The notes below the pieces were generated by a model, which saw only the letters and a list, made by a program, of their open reading frames with translations, did no database searches and was not told the origin of the DNA. From Bradyrhizobium sp. 141 (GTDB taxonomy: Bacteria; Pseudomonadota; Alphaproteobacteria; Rhizobiales; Xanthobacteraceae), in NCBI RefSeq assembly GCF_023074055.1, contig NZ_JADPKR010000108.1, positions 1 through 64,000 of the forward strand: a stretch of 64,000 nt of DNA, read 5' to 3'. The position numbers and the translations under genes are program-made. Shown here one piece after another: positions 33,129-42,339 of the stretch; positions within the stretch are counted from its first letter, which is position 1; each line of letters starts with the position of its first letter.

Positions 33129-34982
33129 ATGAGCGTCGTGCAGATATTTCCACGGGCCGAGGAGCCGGCGGTGCAGGTTCTCCCTGTCAATCCCGCCGCA
33201 GGTCCCGAAGCCTCGACGGTGAGCCCCGAAAGGCTTGCAGGAATGCCGGCCGCCGCCGATCCTCTGCCTGCATCAGAACCATATCCTCTTGACCGCGCGT
33301 TCCACGCGATGCTGGCACGGTTCACAGGCGGGATATCGCCGCTTGCCTTGTCGCTCGCCTGGCTCGATTGGGGTTCGCATCTCGCCGCGGCGCCGCAGCG
33401 CCAGATGGAGATTTCCCGCAACATTCTGCGCGACACCGGCCGGTTGGCCGAGGCTGTCGTGCACGCGGCGTCACCGGAGCAGAAGCCGTGGTCGGTGATC
33501 CAGCCGCAGGGGCGGGATCGCCGCTTCAGCGGACCGCAATGGGAGGCCGCGCCGTTCAATTTGCTGGCGCAAGCATTTCTACTTGGAGAGCGCTGGTGGC
33601 ACGATGCCACGACCGGCGTGCGCGGCGTGTCGCACGCCAACGAAGCCATCGTCGAGTTCTCGATGCGCCAGACGCTCGACATGCTGGCGCCGTCGAATTT
33701 CGCGGCGACCAATCCGAAGGTGCTGGAGAAGGCGTTCCAGAGCGGCGGGGAGAATTTCGTTTTCGGATGGCAGAACTGGTGCAGCGACCTGATGCGCCTG
33801 CTCTCCAACTCAAGGTTGGCGGATGATGCGCAGTTTGTGGTCGGCAAGACCGTGGCGGCGTCGCCCGGCAAGGTCGTCTACCGCAACGAGCTGATCGAGC
33901 TGATTCAGTACTCTCCGACCACCGCGCAGGTCCGACCCGAACCGATCCTGATCGTGCCGGCCTGGATCATGAAATACTACATCCTTGATCTCTCGCCCCG
34001 CAATTCGCTGGTCAAATATCTGACCGGTCAGGGTTTCACCGTATTCGCGATCTCCTGGCGCAACGCCGATGCGAGGGATCGCGATCTCGCCTTCGACGAT
34101 TATCGCAGGCTGGGCGTCATGGCGGCGCTGGACATGATCGGCCGGGTCATGCCGTGCCGGAAGACCCATGCGCTCGGTTATTGTCTGGGCGGCACATTGC
34201 TGTCGATCGCCGCCGCCGCGATGGAGCGCGACGGTGACAACCGTTTCGGCACCGTCACTCTTCTTGCGGCCCAGACCGACTTCACCGAGGCTGGAGAGCT
34301 GACGCTCTTCATCAATGAGAGTCAGGTCGCCTTTCTCGAGGACATGATGTGGCAGCGTGGCTATCTCGACACGACGCAGATGGCAGGCGCCTTCCAGCTG
34401 TTGCGCTCCAACGAACTGATCTGGTCGCGGCTGTCGCACGACTATCTGATGGGCGAGGGCGCGCCGCTGAACGACCTGATGGCCTGGAATGCCGACGCCA
34501 CGCGGCTGCCCTATCGCATGCATTCGGAATATCTGCGCAAGCTATTCCTCGACAACGATCTTGCCGGGGGGCGCTACCACGTCGGCGGCAGGAGCATTTC
34601 GTTGTCCGATATTCACGCGCCGATGTTCGTGGTCGGCACGCTCGCCGATCACGTGGCGCCGTGGCGATCCGTCTACAAGATCCACTATCAGGTCGACGCC
34701 GACGTGACGTTCCTGTTGACCAGCGGTGGCCACAATGCCGGTGTCGTTGCGCCTCCAGAGGACCCGGGCCACAGCTATCAGGTGCTGACCAAAGCCGAGG
34801 ACGCGCCCTACGTTGGTGCAGACGAATGGCTGAAGCTGGCTCCGCACGTTGAAGGGTCGTGGTGGCCGGAATGGACAAATTGGCTGGCGGCGCGCTCCGG
34901 CGCGCCCTGCGAGCCGCCGCAGATCGGAATCGGAGACTCTCCCGGCCTGCCCGATGCGCCGGGGGACTACGTCCACACCTAG
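33129..34982 (+). CDS. phaC: Class I poly(3-hydroxyalkanoate) synthase
   Basis: This enzyme polymerises 3-hydroxyacyl-CoA into PHA. The N-terminal domain (to about 240) precedes an alpha/beta hydrolase-type catalytic core with the lipase-like box GYCLGG, giving C352, D507 in GTLADHVAPW and H535 in GGHNAG, equivalent to Cys319/Asp480/His508 of C. necator PhaC. PhaC block SPRNSLVKYLTGQGFTVF is also present. The 617-residue length is normal for class I enzymes. A CHAD-domain gene follows on the opposite strand. An FNR-type box at 32983 suggests control by oxygen. Confidence 0.95.
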   Translation: MSVVQIFPRAEEPAVQVLPVNPAAGPEASTVSPERLAGMPAAADPLPASEPYPLDRAFHAMLARFTGGISPLALSLAWLDWGSHLAAAPQRQMEISRNILRDTGRLAEAVVHAASPEQKPWSVIQPQGRDRRFSGPQWEAAPFNLLAQAFLLGERWWHDATTGVRGVSHANEAIVEFSMRQTLDMLAPSNFAATNPKVLEKAFQSGGENFVFGWQNWCSDLMRLLSNSRLADDAQFVVGKTVAASPGKVVYRNELIELIQYSPTTAQVRPEPILIVPAWIMKYYILDLSPRNSLVKYLTGQGFTVFAISWRNADARDRDLAFDDYRRLGVMAALDMIGRVMPCRKTHALGYCLGGTLLSIAAAAMERDGDNRFGTVTLLAAQTDFTEAGELTLFINESQVAFLEDMMWQRGYLDTTQMAGAFQLLRSNELIWSRLSHDYLMGEGAPLNDLMAWNADATRLPYRMHSEYLRKLFLDNDLAGGRYHVGGRSISLSDIHAPMFVVGTLADHVAPWRSVYKIHYQVDADVTFLLTSGGHNAGVVAPPEDPGHSYQVLTKAEDAPYVGADEWLKLAPHVEGSWWPEWTNWLAARSGAPCEPPQIGIGDSPGLPDAPGDYVHT

Positions 34983-35030
34983 AGCATGATCCGGAAAAGT
35001 GTGAAGCGGTTTTCCGAAAAGATCATGCTC
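34982..35030. repeat. Palindromic repetitive element (GAGCATGATC type)
   Basis: Arms GAGCATGATC (34982-34991) and GATCATGCTC (35021-35030), with inner arms CGGAAAA and TTTTCCG, form a long hairpin directly after the phaC stop. The sequence is one I know as a common intergenic element in Bradyrhizobium and Rhodopseudomonas. It could act as a terminator or protect the 3' end of the mRNA. Confidence 0.8.
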
Positions 35031-35040
35031 AAACAATAAC

Positions 35041-35082
35041 CTAAAGCGCGATGACGATCATCCCACTCTTATTGCGCTTTAG
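35041..35082. repeat. Second inverted repeat, possible terminator
   Basis: CTAAAGCGC (35041-35049) pairs with GCGCTTTAG (35074-35082) around a 24-nt loop. It overlaps the CHAD gene stop at 35079 and sits between the convergent phaC and CHAD genes. Confidence 0.55.
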
Positions 35083-36065
35083 GCCTCCGGCTCGGAGCTC
35101 GGCGCGAGGTCCGAGGAGCGGAAGGGCTTGGTCTTGTCCAGTTTCCGGTAGGCCGCTGACGCCGTCCGCAACAGCTTCTTTTCCCGCTTGCGGTTGAGGA
35201 AGCGATTGCTCGCATCGAGGCCGGCGCCGTTCAACGACGCTGCCAGCGCTTGTCCTCGTGCATCGTCGTTCAATTGTCCGAGCGAGCGTTGCGCCTTGCG
35301 CAATTTCTTGAGGATGGACTTCTGTTTCGTCAGTGATTCCCCGGCGAACAGGTCCTGGAGCGACTCGATCGAATAGGTCATCCGCTTGTTGAGAAGCCGC
35401 AGCTTGTGGCGTTTCTCGACGTCGAGCTTGCGGAGTTTTCGCGCTTTCTTGAGCAGCTTGGTCTCCCACTCGGTCAGCCGCTCCGTCGCGTGATCGGCGA
35501 GCGTGCAGCGGCGTAGTCGAATGGCTTCCTTGCTGCGCCGGGTCGACCACGGGCCGCTCTCGATCCAGGTCGAGGTCTGCTCGACAAGGCGGCGATACCG
35601 CGCGGATTGTAGCGCGCGCGCCAGCAGGCGGTGGCTTTCGGCGCGTTTCTCGTCCCAGTGCTGGAGCTCGGCGATGACGGCGAGCTCGTCGCCGCTCTCG
35701 GCGACGACCCGCTCGATCGCCACGTCGAGGTCCCGCACCATGCCGAGCTGGCTGTTGAGCCATTTCAGTTCGGCCCAGACATTCGGGCGCAGAGTGTCGT
35801 CGACCATCGGCGAGAAGAAGCGGATGGCGGTGCGCAGATGCGTCAATGCAATCCGGATCTGGTGCAGCGCGTCGGGATCGCCGCGGCAGGTGCCGTCATG
35901 CTGGGCGAGGACGGCATCGAAGTGACGGCGCGCGATGATCCGGAACGCGGTGTCGCAGGCCATGCCGGGGCTGAGGCGGGCGGGCAGGGCATTGCGCCGC
36001 GTCGCCGGCTTGGCGCGAGTGGCCATCGAGCTTGTGGTGGGTCGCGACATCCTTGCCCGCGTCAA
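35079..36065 (-). CDS. CHAD-domain protein
   Basis: A helical, strongly basic protein of 328 residues. The CHAD family bears conserved histidines and Arg/Lys patches, seen here as the HQIRIALTHLRTAIRFF block, RDLDVAIERV, and Lys/Arg-rich helices from about 200 to 270. CHAD proteins bind inorganic polyphosphate, and those of PHA producers associate with PHA granules. The convergent phaC neighbour supports this role. The gene is second after the APH/AAA gene (ATGA overlap at 36062-36065), probably from one promoter with an FNR-type box at 37689. Confidence 0.9.
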   Translation of the reverse strand: MTRARMSRPTTSSMATRAKPATRRNALPARLSPGMACDTAFRIIARRHFDAVLAQHDGTCRGDPDALHQIRIALTHLRTAIRFFSPMVDDTLRPNVWAELKWLNSQLGMVRDLDVAIERVVAESGDELAVIAELQHWDEKRAESHRLLARALQSARYRRLVEQTSTWIESGPWSTRRSKEAIRLRRCTLADHATERLTEWETKLLKKARKLRKLDVEKRHKLRLLNKRMTYSIESLQDLFAGESLTKQKSILKKLRKAQRSLGQLNDDARGQALAASLNGAGLDASNRFLNRKREKKLLRTASAAYRKLDKTKPFRSSDLAPSSEPEA

Positions 36066-37609
36066 TCAGATTGCCTTATTTGCCCCTCGGCGATCGCGTC
36101 CCGGCAGTTCTGGAGCGTTTGCTCCTGTGTCCCGGTTGCATCGATGGTCGCCCAGCCGATTTGGCCGATATTATATTGCTCCTGCAGCGCGGCAACCTCT
36201 TGCGTTGCGTCGGATGCGTCTCCCCGGCGGCTTCCGATCCGCAACTGCCGGGTCGCGAGGTCGGCAACGAGGAATAGGCCGTTCAGCGGCACGTTGCGCT
36301 CCCGCGCCAGTGCGGCGATCGCGTCCCGTTCGTCCTCGCGGGCGAACACGCCGTCGATGATCGTCGAATGGCCTTGCGCCAGCACCCGCCTGGCATACTG
36401 AACCAGCGTGGCGTAGATGCGCGCTGCGTGCTCCGGCGTGTAGGCGGACGGCGGCAGGCGGTGGGTGTCCTCGACCCCGAACATCCGCTTGCGGACGAGG
36501 TCGCTGCGCAGCACGACGGCCCCCGGCGGCGGCGCGACGACGGGCGCGAGCGCTTGCGCCAAAACCGTCTTGCCGGTGCCTGACAATCCGCCGACCGCGA
36601 TCAGGCGCGGAGCAGGAGGATGGATCAGCATCCTGGCGAGGTCAAAATAGCGCTGTGCCTGGTCAAGAATGCCGGGATCATCGGAATGCGGTGGCTTCAG
36701 CCGAGCCAGCGCCACCTGGGCGCGGATCGCCGCCCGGATGGACATGAACAGCGGCAGGCACGAGAGCGCGTCGAAATTGTCGGTCGGCGTCGCGGCGAGA
36801 TAGCGGTTCAGGACGATGTTGGCCGCGCCTGGCTGATCGTGATGCAACAGGTCCATCAGCGTGAATGCGAGATCGTAGAGCACATCGACGGTTGCCATCT
36901 GCGCATCGAACTCGATGGCATCGAACAGCACGGGCCGGTCCTCGATCAGAACGATGTTTGCGAGATGCAGATCGCCATGGCAGCGGCGCACGAAGCCTTT
37001 CCCGCCGCGCTCTGCGAGCAGGGGGCGAACACGCAGGAATGTCTCGTGCGAGGCTGTGCCGAGCTTTTCGATATCGCCCGCGTCGAAATGGCCGCCGGCT
37101 CGCAGACCGTGACTGTTGCCGTCGATCAGGGCAGGGATGGAGGAGACCCATGCCTCGCCCTCGGCGCGGATCGCCGCCGCGTGCGAAGCTGCGATCGCGT
37201 CAGCAGCAGCCGAAGCGAGTTTCGTATCCAGCGGGCCGGTCTTTGCCAGATGATCCAGCGTCCGGCTTTCGTCGAACCGCGCCATGTCGACCGCATACTC
37301 GATCGGCCGGCCGGGACCGTCGACTTGCAACGATCCGTCCGGCTCCTCGGTGATCGCGACGACGCGATGATAGATCTGCGGCGCCAGCGGCCGGTTGATC
37401 CGGATCTCCTCCTCGCAGGCTGCCTTGCGCTTCGCGAGCGTCGAATAATCAAGGAACGGAAACTGCACGGCGCGCTTGATCTTCAGCGCGCGCCTGCCCT
37501 CGAGAAAGACCGAAGCCGCGTGCGTGTCGACCCGCTTGACGTCCGGATGCTCGGCGGAATTGGTGAGCGCCGCAAAGATCCGGTCCTGGGTCGCAGAATC
37601 GTCTGTCAT
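36062..37609 (-). CDS. Bifunctional aminoglycoside-phosphotransferase-like/AAA ATPase protein
   Basis: The 515-residue protein has an APH-type kinase half (about 1-325), with the catalytic HGDLHLANIVL and the metal-binding LFDAIEFD, then an AAA-type NTPase half (about 340-515) with Walker A GGLSGTGKT. It is the two-domain protein often found in low-oxygen gene sets of proteobacteria; the substrate is not established. The frame is open up to 38269, antisense to the universal stress protein gene, but the start is taken at ATG 37609, which gives MTDDSATQDR, followed by family sequence. An FNR-type box lies at 37689-37702, 79 nt upstream. Confidence 0.88.
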   Translation of the reverse strand: MTDDSATQDRIFAALTNSAEHPDVKRVDTHAASVFLEGRRALKIKRAVQFPFLDYSTLAKRKAACEEEIRINRPLAPQIYHRVVAITEEPDGSLQVDGPGRPIEYAVDMARFDESRTLDHLAKTGPLDTKLASAAADAIAASHAAAIRAEGEAWVSSIPALIDGNSHGLRAGGHFDAGDIEKLGTASHETFLRVRPLLAERGGKGFVRRCHGDLHLANIVLIEDRPVLFDAIEFDAQMATVDVLYDLAFTLMDLLHHDQPGAANIVLNRYLAATPTDNFDALSCLPLFMSIRAAIRAQVALARLKPPHSDDPGILDQAQRYFDLARMLIHPPAPRLIAVGGLSGTGKTVLAQALAPVVAPPPGAVVLRSDLVRKRMFGVEDTHRLPPSAYTPEHAARIYATLVQYARRVLAQGHSTIIDGVFAREDERDAIAALARERNVPLNGLFLVADLATRQLRIGSRRGDASDATQEVAALQEQYNIGQIGWATIDATGTQEQTLQNCRDAIAEGQIRQSD

Positions 37610-37688
37610 TCCTGGCACATCCAGCTGCGTCGGGAGGCAGTCCGCCCGACGATCAGGGTAACCCTTAGGAGCGGATCGCGGCCAGTCC

Positions 37689-37702
37689 TTGACGTCGGTC
37701 AA
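37689..37702. promoter_or_regulatory. FNR/FixK-type box 1 of the 37.7 kb divergent promoter
   Basis: TTGACGTCGGTCAA fits TTGA-N6-TCAA. It is 79 nt upstream of the minus-strand APH/AAA start and probably serves that operon. Confidence 0.7.
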
Positions 37703-37729
37703 CGCTGTTTCGGACCGAGTTCCCTTGGC

Positions 37730-37743
37730 TTGACGAGGATCAA
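37730..37743. promoter_or_regulatory. FNR/FixK-type box 2 of the 37.7 kb divergent promoter
   Basis: TTGACGAGGATCAA fits TTGA-N6-TCAA, ending 47 nt before the universal stress protein ATG at 37791. An AAGGAG ribosome binding site follows near 37779. Confidence 0.75.
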
Positions 37744-37790
37744 GCGTCTCGACGAAAGCCGGCCTATTGTGACGGCCAAGGAGAATCCCG

Positions 37791-38630
37791 ATGCCCATCA
37801 AGGATGTCTTTCTGCCGCTTGTCGGCCAGCCGCGCGGGCCGGCCCTGGTTGCGATCGAGAAATGTGTGGCCGTCGCCGCGGCCCTCGGCGCCAGGATCAC
37901 CGCGTTGGCGCTCGAGGAAGACGTTTTCGAGCGGCCGAAGGTGATGCTGCCCACCGATCGCGATTGCGCGGAGGCCGGCAGCTCGCGTGAGGCGAACGAC
38001 ATGCAGCAGTTCTTGAACGCATTCACCAATGCGGCGTCCCGCGCCAACGTTCGCGCCCAGAGCCGAACGGGCAAGGTGCCGGCGGACCAGATCGCGGCGA
38101 TCCTGGCCGAGCACGCCCGTTTCAGCGATCTCACTTTGATTCCCGTGAAGCCGCACGACAGTCGAACGGAGAGCATCGTCGAAACCTTCCTGTTCGAATC
38201 GGGCCGGCCGCTTCTGCTCTGTCCGGAACATCTCGCGGACGAACTTCGGCCTGAATTCGAGAGCGTCATGATCGCCTGGGATCACTCCGCGCGTGCTGCG
38301 CGAGCGGTCGGCGATGCGCTGCCGGTCCTTCAGGCGGCGGCCTCGGTCCGCGTGGTGACCGTAGCGGATGACAAGACCGAAGCGATCGTGCAATCCGGAA
38401 CCGCTCTGGTCGATCATCTGAGGGAACACGGCGTCCATGCCTCGTTCGAAACGGCCAAAGACAGCGGCAGCTCGATCGGCAAGGTCTTGGGAAGCTGGGC
38501 GAATTCCCATGGCATGGATGCGATCGTGATGGGCGCCTATCGTCATTCGCGCCTGAACGAGATCGTGTGGGGCGGTGTGACAAAGACCGTCATTGGCCAG
38601 CCACCATGCTGGGTTATGATCTCGCACTAG
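37791..38630 (+). CDS. Universal stress protein family protein
   Basis: A 279-residue protein made of two UspA-like halves. The first starts IKDVFLPLVGQPRGPALVAI and the second EFESVMIAWDHSARAARAVG, the latter ending DAIVMGAYRHSRLNEIVWGG, which resembles the G-2x-G-9x-G(S/T) nucleotide-binding motif in degenerate form. Tandem Usp proteins are induced by low oxygen and starvation. The upstream FNR/FixK box at 37730 agrees. It is 65 nt upstream of the PatZ-like gene and may be cotranscribed with it. Confidence 0.9.
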   Translation: MPIKDVFLPLVGQPRGPALVAIEKCVAVAAALGARITALALEEDVFERPKVMLPTDRDCAEAGSSREANDMQQFLNAFTNAASRANVRAQSRTGKVPADQIAAILAEHARFSDLTLIPVKPHDSRTESIVETFLFESGRPLLLCPEHLADELRPEFESVMIAWDHSARAARAVGDALPVLQAAASVRVVTVADDKTEAIVQSGTALVDHLREHGVHASFETAKDSGSSIGKVLGSWANSHGMDAIVMGAYRHSRLNEIVWGGVTKTVIGQPPCWVMISH

Positions 38631-38695
38631 GCTCGCCATTTTCCGGCCTGATCGTCAACCATCGAAACCGTCGCTGACCGGGCGCATTTGCTTTC

Positions 38696-41389
38696 ATGTC
38701 AACCTATCGTCTGAACAATCTGCTGGCGCCGCGTTCAGTCGCGCTCGTCGGCGCCAGCGCCCGTCCGGTCTCCGTCGGACGCGCCGTCCTGGAGAACATT
38801 CACAAGGCCGAATTCAAAGGACGGTTCGGCCTTGTCAATCCGCGCCATGCCGAAATCGGCGGCGTCGCCGCGGTGAAGAGTCTGGACCGGTTGGACTTCG
38901 TGCCGGAGCTCGTGGTCATCACGGCGCCGGCGCGCGAGATTCCCGGTATCATCGACCAGGCCGGGCGGCGCGGCTCGGCGGGCGCCTTGATCGTTTCGGC
39001 CGGGCTCGGCCATGGACCGGGATCTCTCTACGAGGCTGCGATCACCGCGGCCCGCAAATACGGCATGCGGCTGATCGGACCGAACTGTCTTGGCATCATG
39101 ATGCCCGGGGTCAGCCTGAATGCCAGCTTTGCCGCGCATATGCCGGGGGCGGGCAGCCTTGCGCTGATCTCGCAATCGGGGGCGATCGCTGCCGGCATGG
39201 TGGACTGGGCTGCGCAGCGCGGCGTCGGCTTCTCCGGCATCGTCTCGATCGGCGATCAGATCGACGTCGATATTGCCGATCTGCTCGACTATTTCGCGAT
39301 GGATCACAAGACGCGCGCGATCCTGCTCTACATCGAGTCCATCAAGGACGCGCGCAAGTTCATGTCGGCGGCGCGCGCCGCCGCGCGCGTGAAGCCCGTC
39401 GTCGTGGTGAAGTCCGGCCGCATGGCGCAAGGCGCGAAGGCGGCCGCCACGCATACCGGCGCGCTCGCCGGCGCCGACGCCGTCTACGACGCGGCGTTCC
39501 GCCGCGCGGGTGTTTTGCGCGTCTCCGATCTGCGCGAGCTGTTCGATTGTGCCGAGACACTCGGCCGCGTCGAATCGCCGACGGGAAAGCGTCTCGCCAT
39601 CCTGACCAACGGCGGCGGCATCGGCGTCCTCGCCGTCGATCGATTGGTCGAGCTCGGTGGAATCCCGGCGACCATCTCGGCGGAGGTGCGCAAAACGCTC
39701 GATGCGGCCCTGCCGCCGACCTGGTCCGGTGCAAATCCCGTCGACATCGTGGGCGACGCTGACGCCTCGCGCTACGCGGCGGCTTTGGAGGTGCTGCTGG
39801 CCGATCGCGACAATGATGCGGTCCTGGTTCTCAACGTGCAAACGGCGATCGCCTCGGCGGCCGAGATCGCCACGACCGTGACGGAGCTGGTCGGCAAATA
39901 TCGCGAGCAGCATCGCCGATGGGCCAAGCCTGTATTGGCGGCCTGGGTCGGAGCCGATCAGCACATCATTCAGGCACTCTCCGGCGCCGGGATGCCGAAC
40001 TATCCGACCGAAGACGACGCCGTGCGCGGCTTCATGCATCTGGTCCGGCACCGCGAGGTGGTCGAGGAGCTGAGCCAGGTTCCCCCCGCGATGCCCGATA
40101 CGTTCGCTCCGGACGCCCGGGGGGCGAGGCAGATCGTCACCGCCGCGATCGCGGACGGCCGCGAATGGCTCGAGCCTGTCGAGATCAAGCACCTGCTCGA
40201 AGCTTACGACATCGCGATGGTGCCGACCTATGCGGCGACCGACGTCGAGCAGGCCGTGTCCTATGCAAAGGAAATCTTCGCACAAGGCGACACCGTGGTG
40301 CTGAAGATCATGTCGCGGGACATCATCCACAAATCCGATGTCGGCGGCGTCGTGCTCAATCTGACGACGCCGGAGGCCGTGCGAGCGGCCACCTCCGACA
40401 TTCTCGCCCGGGCGAGAAAGCTGCGGCCAGAGGCCCGCATCGGCGGCGTCATCGTCCAGGCGATGATCGTCAAGGCGAAGGCGCGCGAACTGATCCTGGG
40501 CCTCGCCGACGATCCCACTTTTGGCACCGTCGTGGTGTTCGGCCGTGGTGGCACCGCGGTGGAGATCATCAACGACAAGGCGCTCGCGCTGCCACCGCTC
40601 GATCTGCAACTGGCCCGCGACCTGATCGACCGCACCCGCGTGTCGCGGTTGCTACGCGCTTATCGCGACGTGCCGGCGGTGAAACCGGACGCCGTCGCCA
40701 TGGTGCTGGTCAAGCTGGCGCAGATGGCGGCCGACATTCCCGAGATCCGCGAATTCGACATCAATCCGCTGCTGGCGGACGAAACCGGCGTGACCGCGGT
40801 CGACGCCCGCGTTGCGGTCGGGCCGCCGCAACGGAAGTTCGTCGGCTCCGGCCCGGCCAATTTCGCCGTTCGCGCCTATCCGTCGCAATGGGAGCGCCGC
40901 CTCAAGGTCAAGGACGACTGGCGCATCTTCGTGCGGCCCATGCGTCCCGAGGACGAGCCGACCATCCACGAATTCCTGCGCCACGTCACGGCGCACGACC
41001 TTCGCCTGCGCTTCTTCGCGCCGATGAAGGAGTTTACCCACGAGTTCATCGCACGCCTGACCCAGCTCGACTATGCGCGCGCAATGGCCTTCATTGCCTT
41101 CGACGAGGCCACCGGCGAAATGGTCGGCGTGGTCCGGCTCCATTCGGACTCGATCTACGAGAGCGGCGAATACGCGATCCTGCTACGGTCCGATCTCAAG
41201 GGCAGGGGACTCGGCTGGGCCCTCATGCAGCTGATCATCGATTACGCGCGGTCGGAAGGTCTGAAGGTCATATCGGGCGACGTGCTCAAGGAGAACACCG
41301 TGATGCTCGAAATGTGCCGGGACCTCGGCTTCGAGGTCAAACCGGATCCGTCTGAGCCTGATATCTGCGATGTCAAGTTAAAGCTCTGA
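38696..41389 (+). CDS. PatZ-like protein acetyltransferase (acetyl-CoA synthetase-like/GNAT fusion)
   Basis: An 897-residue fusion. The N-terminal CoA-binding domain (about 10-135) has SVALVGASARPVSVGRAVLE; the succinyl-CoA-ligase-like and ATP-grasp-type parts span to about 710 (GDTVVLKIMSRDIIHKSDVG and FGRGGTAVEIINDKALAL). A GNAT domain closes it (about 740-897, with LRSDLKGRGLGWALMQLIID). The architecture is that of Pat/PatZ lysine acetyltransferases that inactivate acetyl-CoA synthetase, and of ADP-forming acetyl-CoA synthetase relatives. The ATG at 38696 follows TTGCTTTC, a weak SD. It probably answers to acetyl-CoA level. Confidence 0.9.
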   Translation: MSTYRLNNLLAPRSVALVGASARPVSVGRAVLENIHKAEFKGRFGLVNPRHAEIGGVAAVKSLDRLDFVPELVVITAPAREIPGIIDQAGRRGSAGALIVSAGLGHGPGSLYEAAITAARKYGMRLIGPNCLGIMMPGVSLNASFAAHMPGAGSLALISQSGAIAAGMVDWAAQRGVGFSGIVSIGDQIDVDIADLLDYFAMDHKTRAILLYIESIKDARKFMSAARAAARVKPVVVVKSGRMAQGAKAAATHTGALAGADAVYDAAFRRAGVLRVSDLRELFDCAETLGRVESPTGKRLAILTNGGGIGVLAVDRLVELGGIPATISAEVRKTLDAALPPTWSGANPVDIVGDADASRYAAALEVLLADRDNDAVLVLNVQTAIASAAEIATTVTELVGKYREQHRRWAKPVLAAWVGADQHIIQALSGAGMPNYPTEDDAVRGFMHLVRHREVVEELSQVPPAMPDTFAPDARGARQIVTAAIADGREWLEPVEIKHLLEAYDIAMVPTYAATDVEQAVSYAKEIFAQGDTVVLKIMSRDIIHKSDVGGVVLNLTTPEAVRAATSDILARARKLRPEARIGGVIVQAMIVKAKARELILGLADDPTFGTVVVFGRGGTAVEIINDKALALPPLDLQLARDLIDRTRVSRLLRAYRDVPAVKPDAVAMVLVKLAQMAADIPEIREFDINPLLADETGVTAVDARVAVGPPQRKFVGSGPANFAVRAYPSQWERRLKVKDDWRIFVRPMRPEDEPTIHEFLRHVTAHDLRLRFFAPMKEFTHEFIARLTQLDYARAMAFIAFDEATGEMVGVVRLHSDSIYESGEYAILLRSDLKGRGLGWALMQLIIDYARSEGLKVISGDVLKENTVMLEMCRDLGFEVKPDPSEPDICDVKLKL

Positions 41390-41400
41390 GCGCGCTTGCC

Positions 41401-41889
41401 TTAGGAGCGCGCTTCAGCCGAATTTGTCGCGGCGGATGTCTTGGTCGTCGTCCGCAAATTCCTGATGATGATCGCGATCAACGGCACCAGCACCGGGACG
41501 ATCGTGCTGAGCGGATGATGCACCGCGCCCGACACCTGGGCCTGGAGCGCACGCGCCTCAAGCTGAAGGGCTTCGATGGAAGTGTCGTGAATTTCATTGG
41601 CAAGCTCGATGTCGCGGCCTGACGGAGCGCGGCCGGCGATCGCGAAGAGAGCGGCCGCGATGGCGAAATTGACGGCGCCAAGGATGGCCGCCGCGGCAAT
41701 TGCACTCCAGACCTGCACCAGCGCGAAATAGGCAGACAGCTCCAGCATCAGAAGCCCGAACGCAGCGATCAGTGCCGCAAAGGCGCGCAGGCCGAGGCCG
41801 ATCAGCAAATGGCGCAGCCTGATGTCCGCGATGATCCTGTCGGTGCGCCACAGCGCGCGCAGATGTTTGACCACATTCTCGGTATTCAC
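41401..41889 (-). CDS. YqjE/holin-X-family membrane protein
   Basis: A 162-residue protein with two long hydrophobic helices (about 26-60 and 62-85) in the pattern LIGLGLRAFAALIAAFGLLM and IAAAAILGAVNFAIAAALFA, plus a third hydrophobic segment near 130 (IVPVLVPLIAIIIRNLR). This is the phage-holin-superfamily type seen in E. coli YqjE. The start is GTG 41889, directly after the TAA of the YqjD-like gene. YqjD and YqjE are encoded together in many bacteria, so a joint membrane function is likely. Confidence 0.8.
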   Translation of the reverse strand: MNTENVVKHLRALWRTDRIIADIRLRHLLIGLGLRAFAALIAAFGLLMLELSAYFALVQVWSAIAAAAILGAVNFAIAAALFAIAGRAPSGRDIELANEIHDTSIEALQLEARALQAQVSGAVHHPLSTIVPVLVPLIAIIIRNLRTTTKTSAATNSAEARS

Positions 41890-42165
41890 TTAGTGTCTCC
41901 TCAGCATGAAGCCGACAACCACGCCGAGCGCGAAGGCGGAGGCCAGCGATGTGATCGGGCGCTCCGTAAGGAGGCCCTGAAGCTGCTCCTGCTCTTCGTC
42001 GACGGTCTCGCCGAGCTCGGTGAGCGCGGCCCTGATCTGATCAGCGAGCGCCTCGGCGCGATCTTTCGAGCTCTCGAACATCTCCTCGCCGGCCGTGCTC
42101 AGCAAGCGTGTGACATCAACCTTCAGCGCCCGCAATTCTTCGCTCATCCTGTCACTGTTGAACAT
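41890..42165 (-). CDS. DUF883-family YqjD/ElaB-like protein
   Basis: A helical protein with a C-terminal membrane anchor (ITSLASAFALGVVVGFMLRR), the layout of YqjD/ElaB/YgaM, which tether ribosomes to the membrane in stationary phase. The helix from about 5 to 65 is amphipathic and coiled-coil-like (EELRALKVDVTRLLSTAGEE). I chose ATG 42165 (MFNSDRMSEELRAL); ATG 42195 would add 10 residues. An FNR/FixK box lies 57 nt upstream of 42165, which suggests induction at low oxygen. Confidence 0.85.
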   Translation of the reverse strand: MFNSDRMSEELRALKVDVTRLLSTAGEEMFESSKDRAEALADQIRAALTELGETVDEEQEQLQGLLTERPITSLASAFALGVVVGFMLRRH

Positions 42166-42222
42166 GGACTTGATATCCCCATTGAATGCAAGCAAGCCTA
42201 GGACCCGCGCGCGCGATCGCGC

Positions 42223-42236
42223 TTGATTTGCGTCAA
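42223..42236. promoter_or_regulatory. FNR/FixK-type box upstream of the YqjD/YqjE genes
   Basis: TTGATTTGCGTCAA fits TTGA-N6-TCAA and lies 57 nt upstream of the YqjD-like start at 42165. Confidence 0.7.
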
Positions 42237-42255
42237 TCCGCGGCGCGTCCGGGTC

Positions 42256-42269
42256 TTGAGACAGGTCAA
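42256..42269. promoter_or_regulatory. FNR/FixK-type box upstream of the Mla operon
   Basis: TTGAGACAGGTCAA fits TTGA-N6-TCAA and ends 37 nt before ATG 42307, or 70 nt before the preferred GTG 42340. Together with the box at 42223 it makes a paired arrangement in one 110-nt gap. Confidence 0.68.
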
Positions 42270-42339
42270 GCCGGCGGCCTTATGCTGGCCTAGATATGCC
42301 GTCTGAATGGGGACCAATTGTCCCGATGAGGTGGAACGC

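Noticed and set aside
37610..38269. N-terminal extension of the APH/AAA protein to 735 residues
   Set aside because: These codons are antisense to the universal stress protein gene and cover two FNR boxes; the ATG at 37609 gives the family start.
38735..40609. Minus-strand open frame of 624 codons opposite the PatZ-like gene
   Set aside because: It is antisense to an 897-residue protein with three recognised domains; composition is that of a shadow frame.
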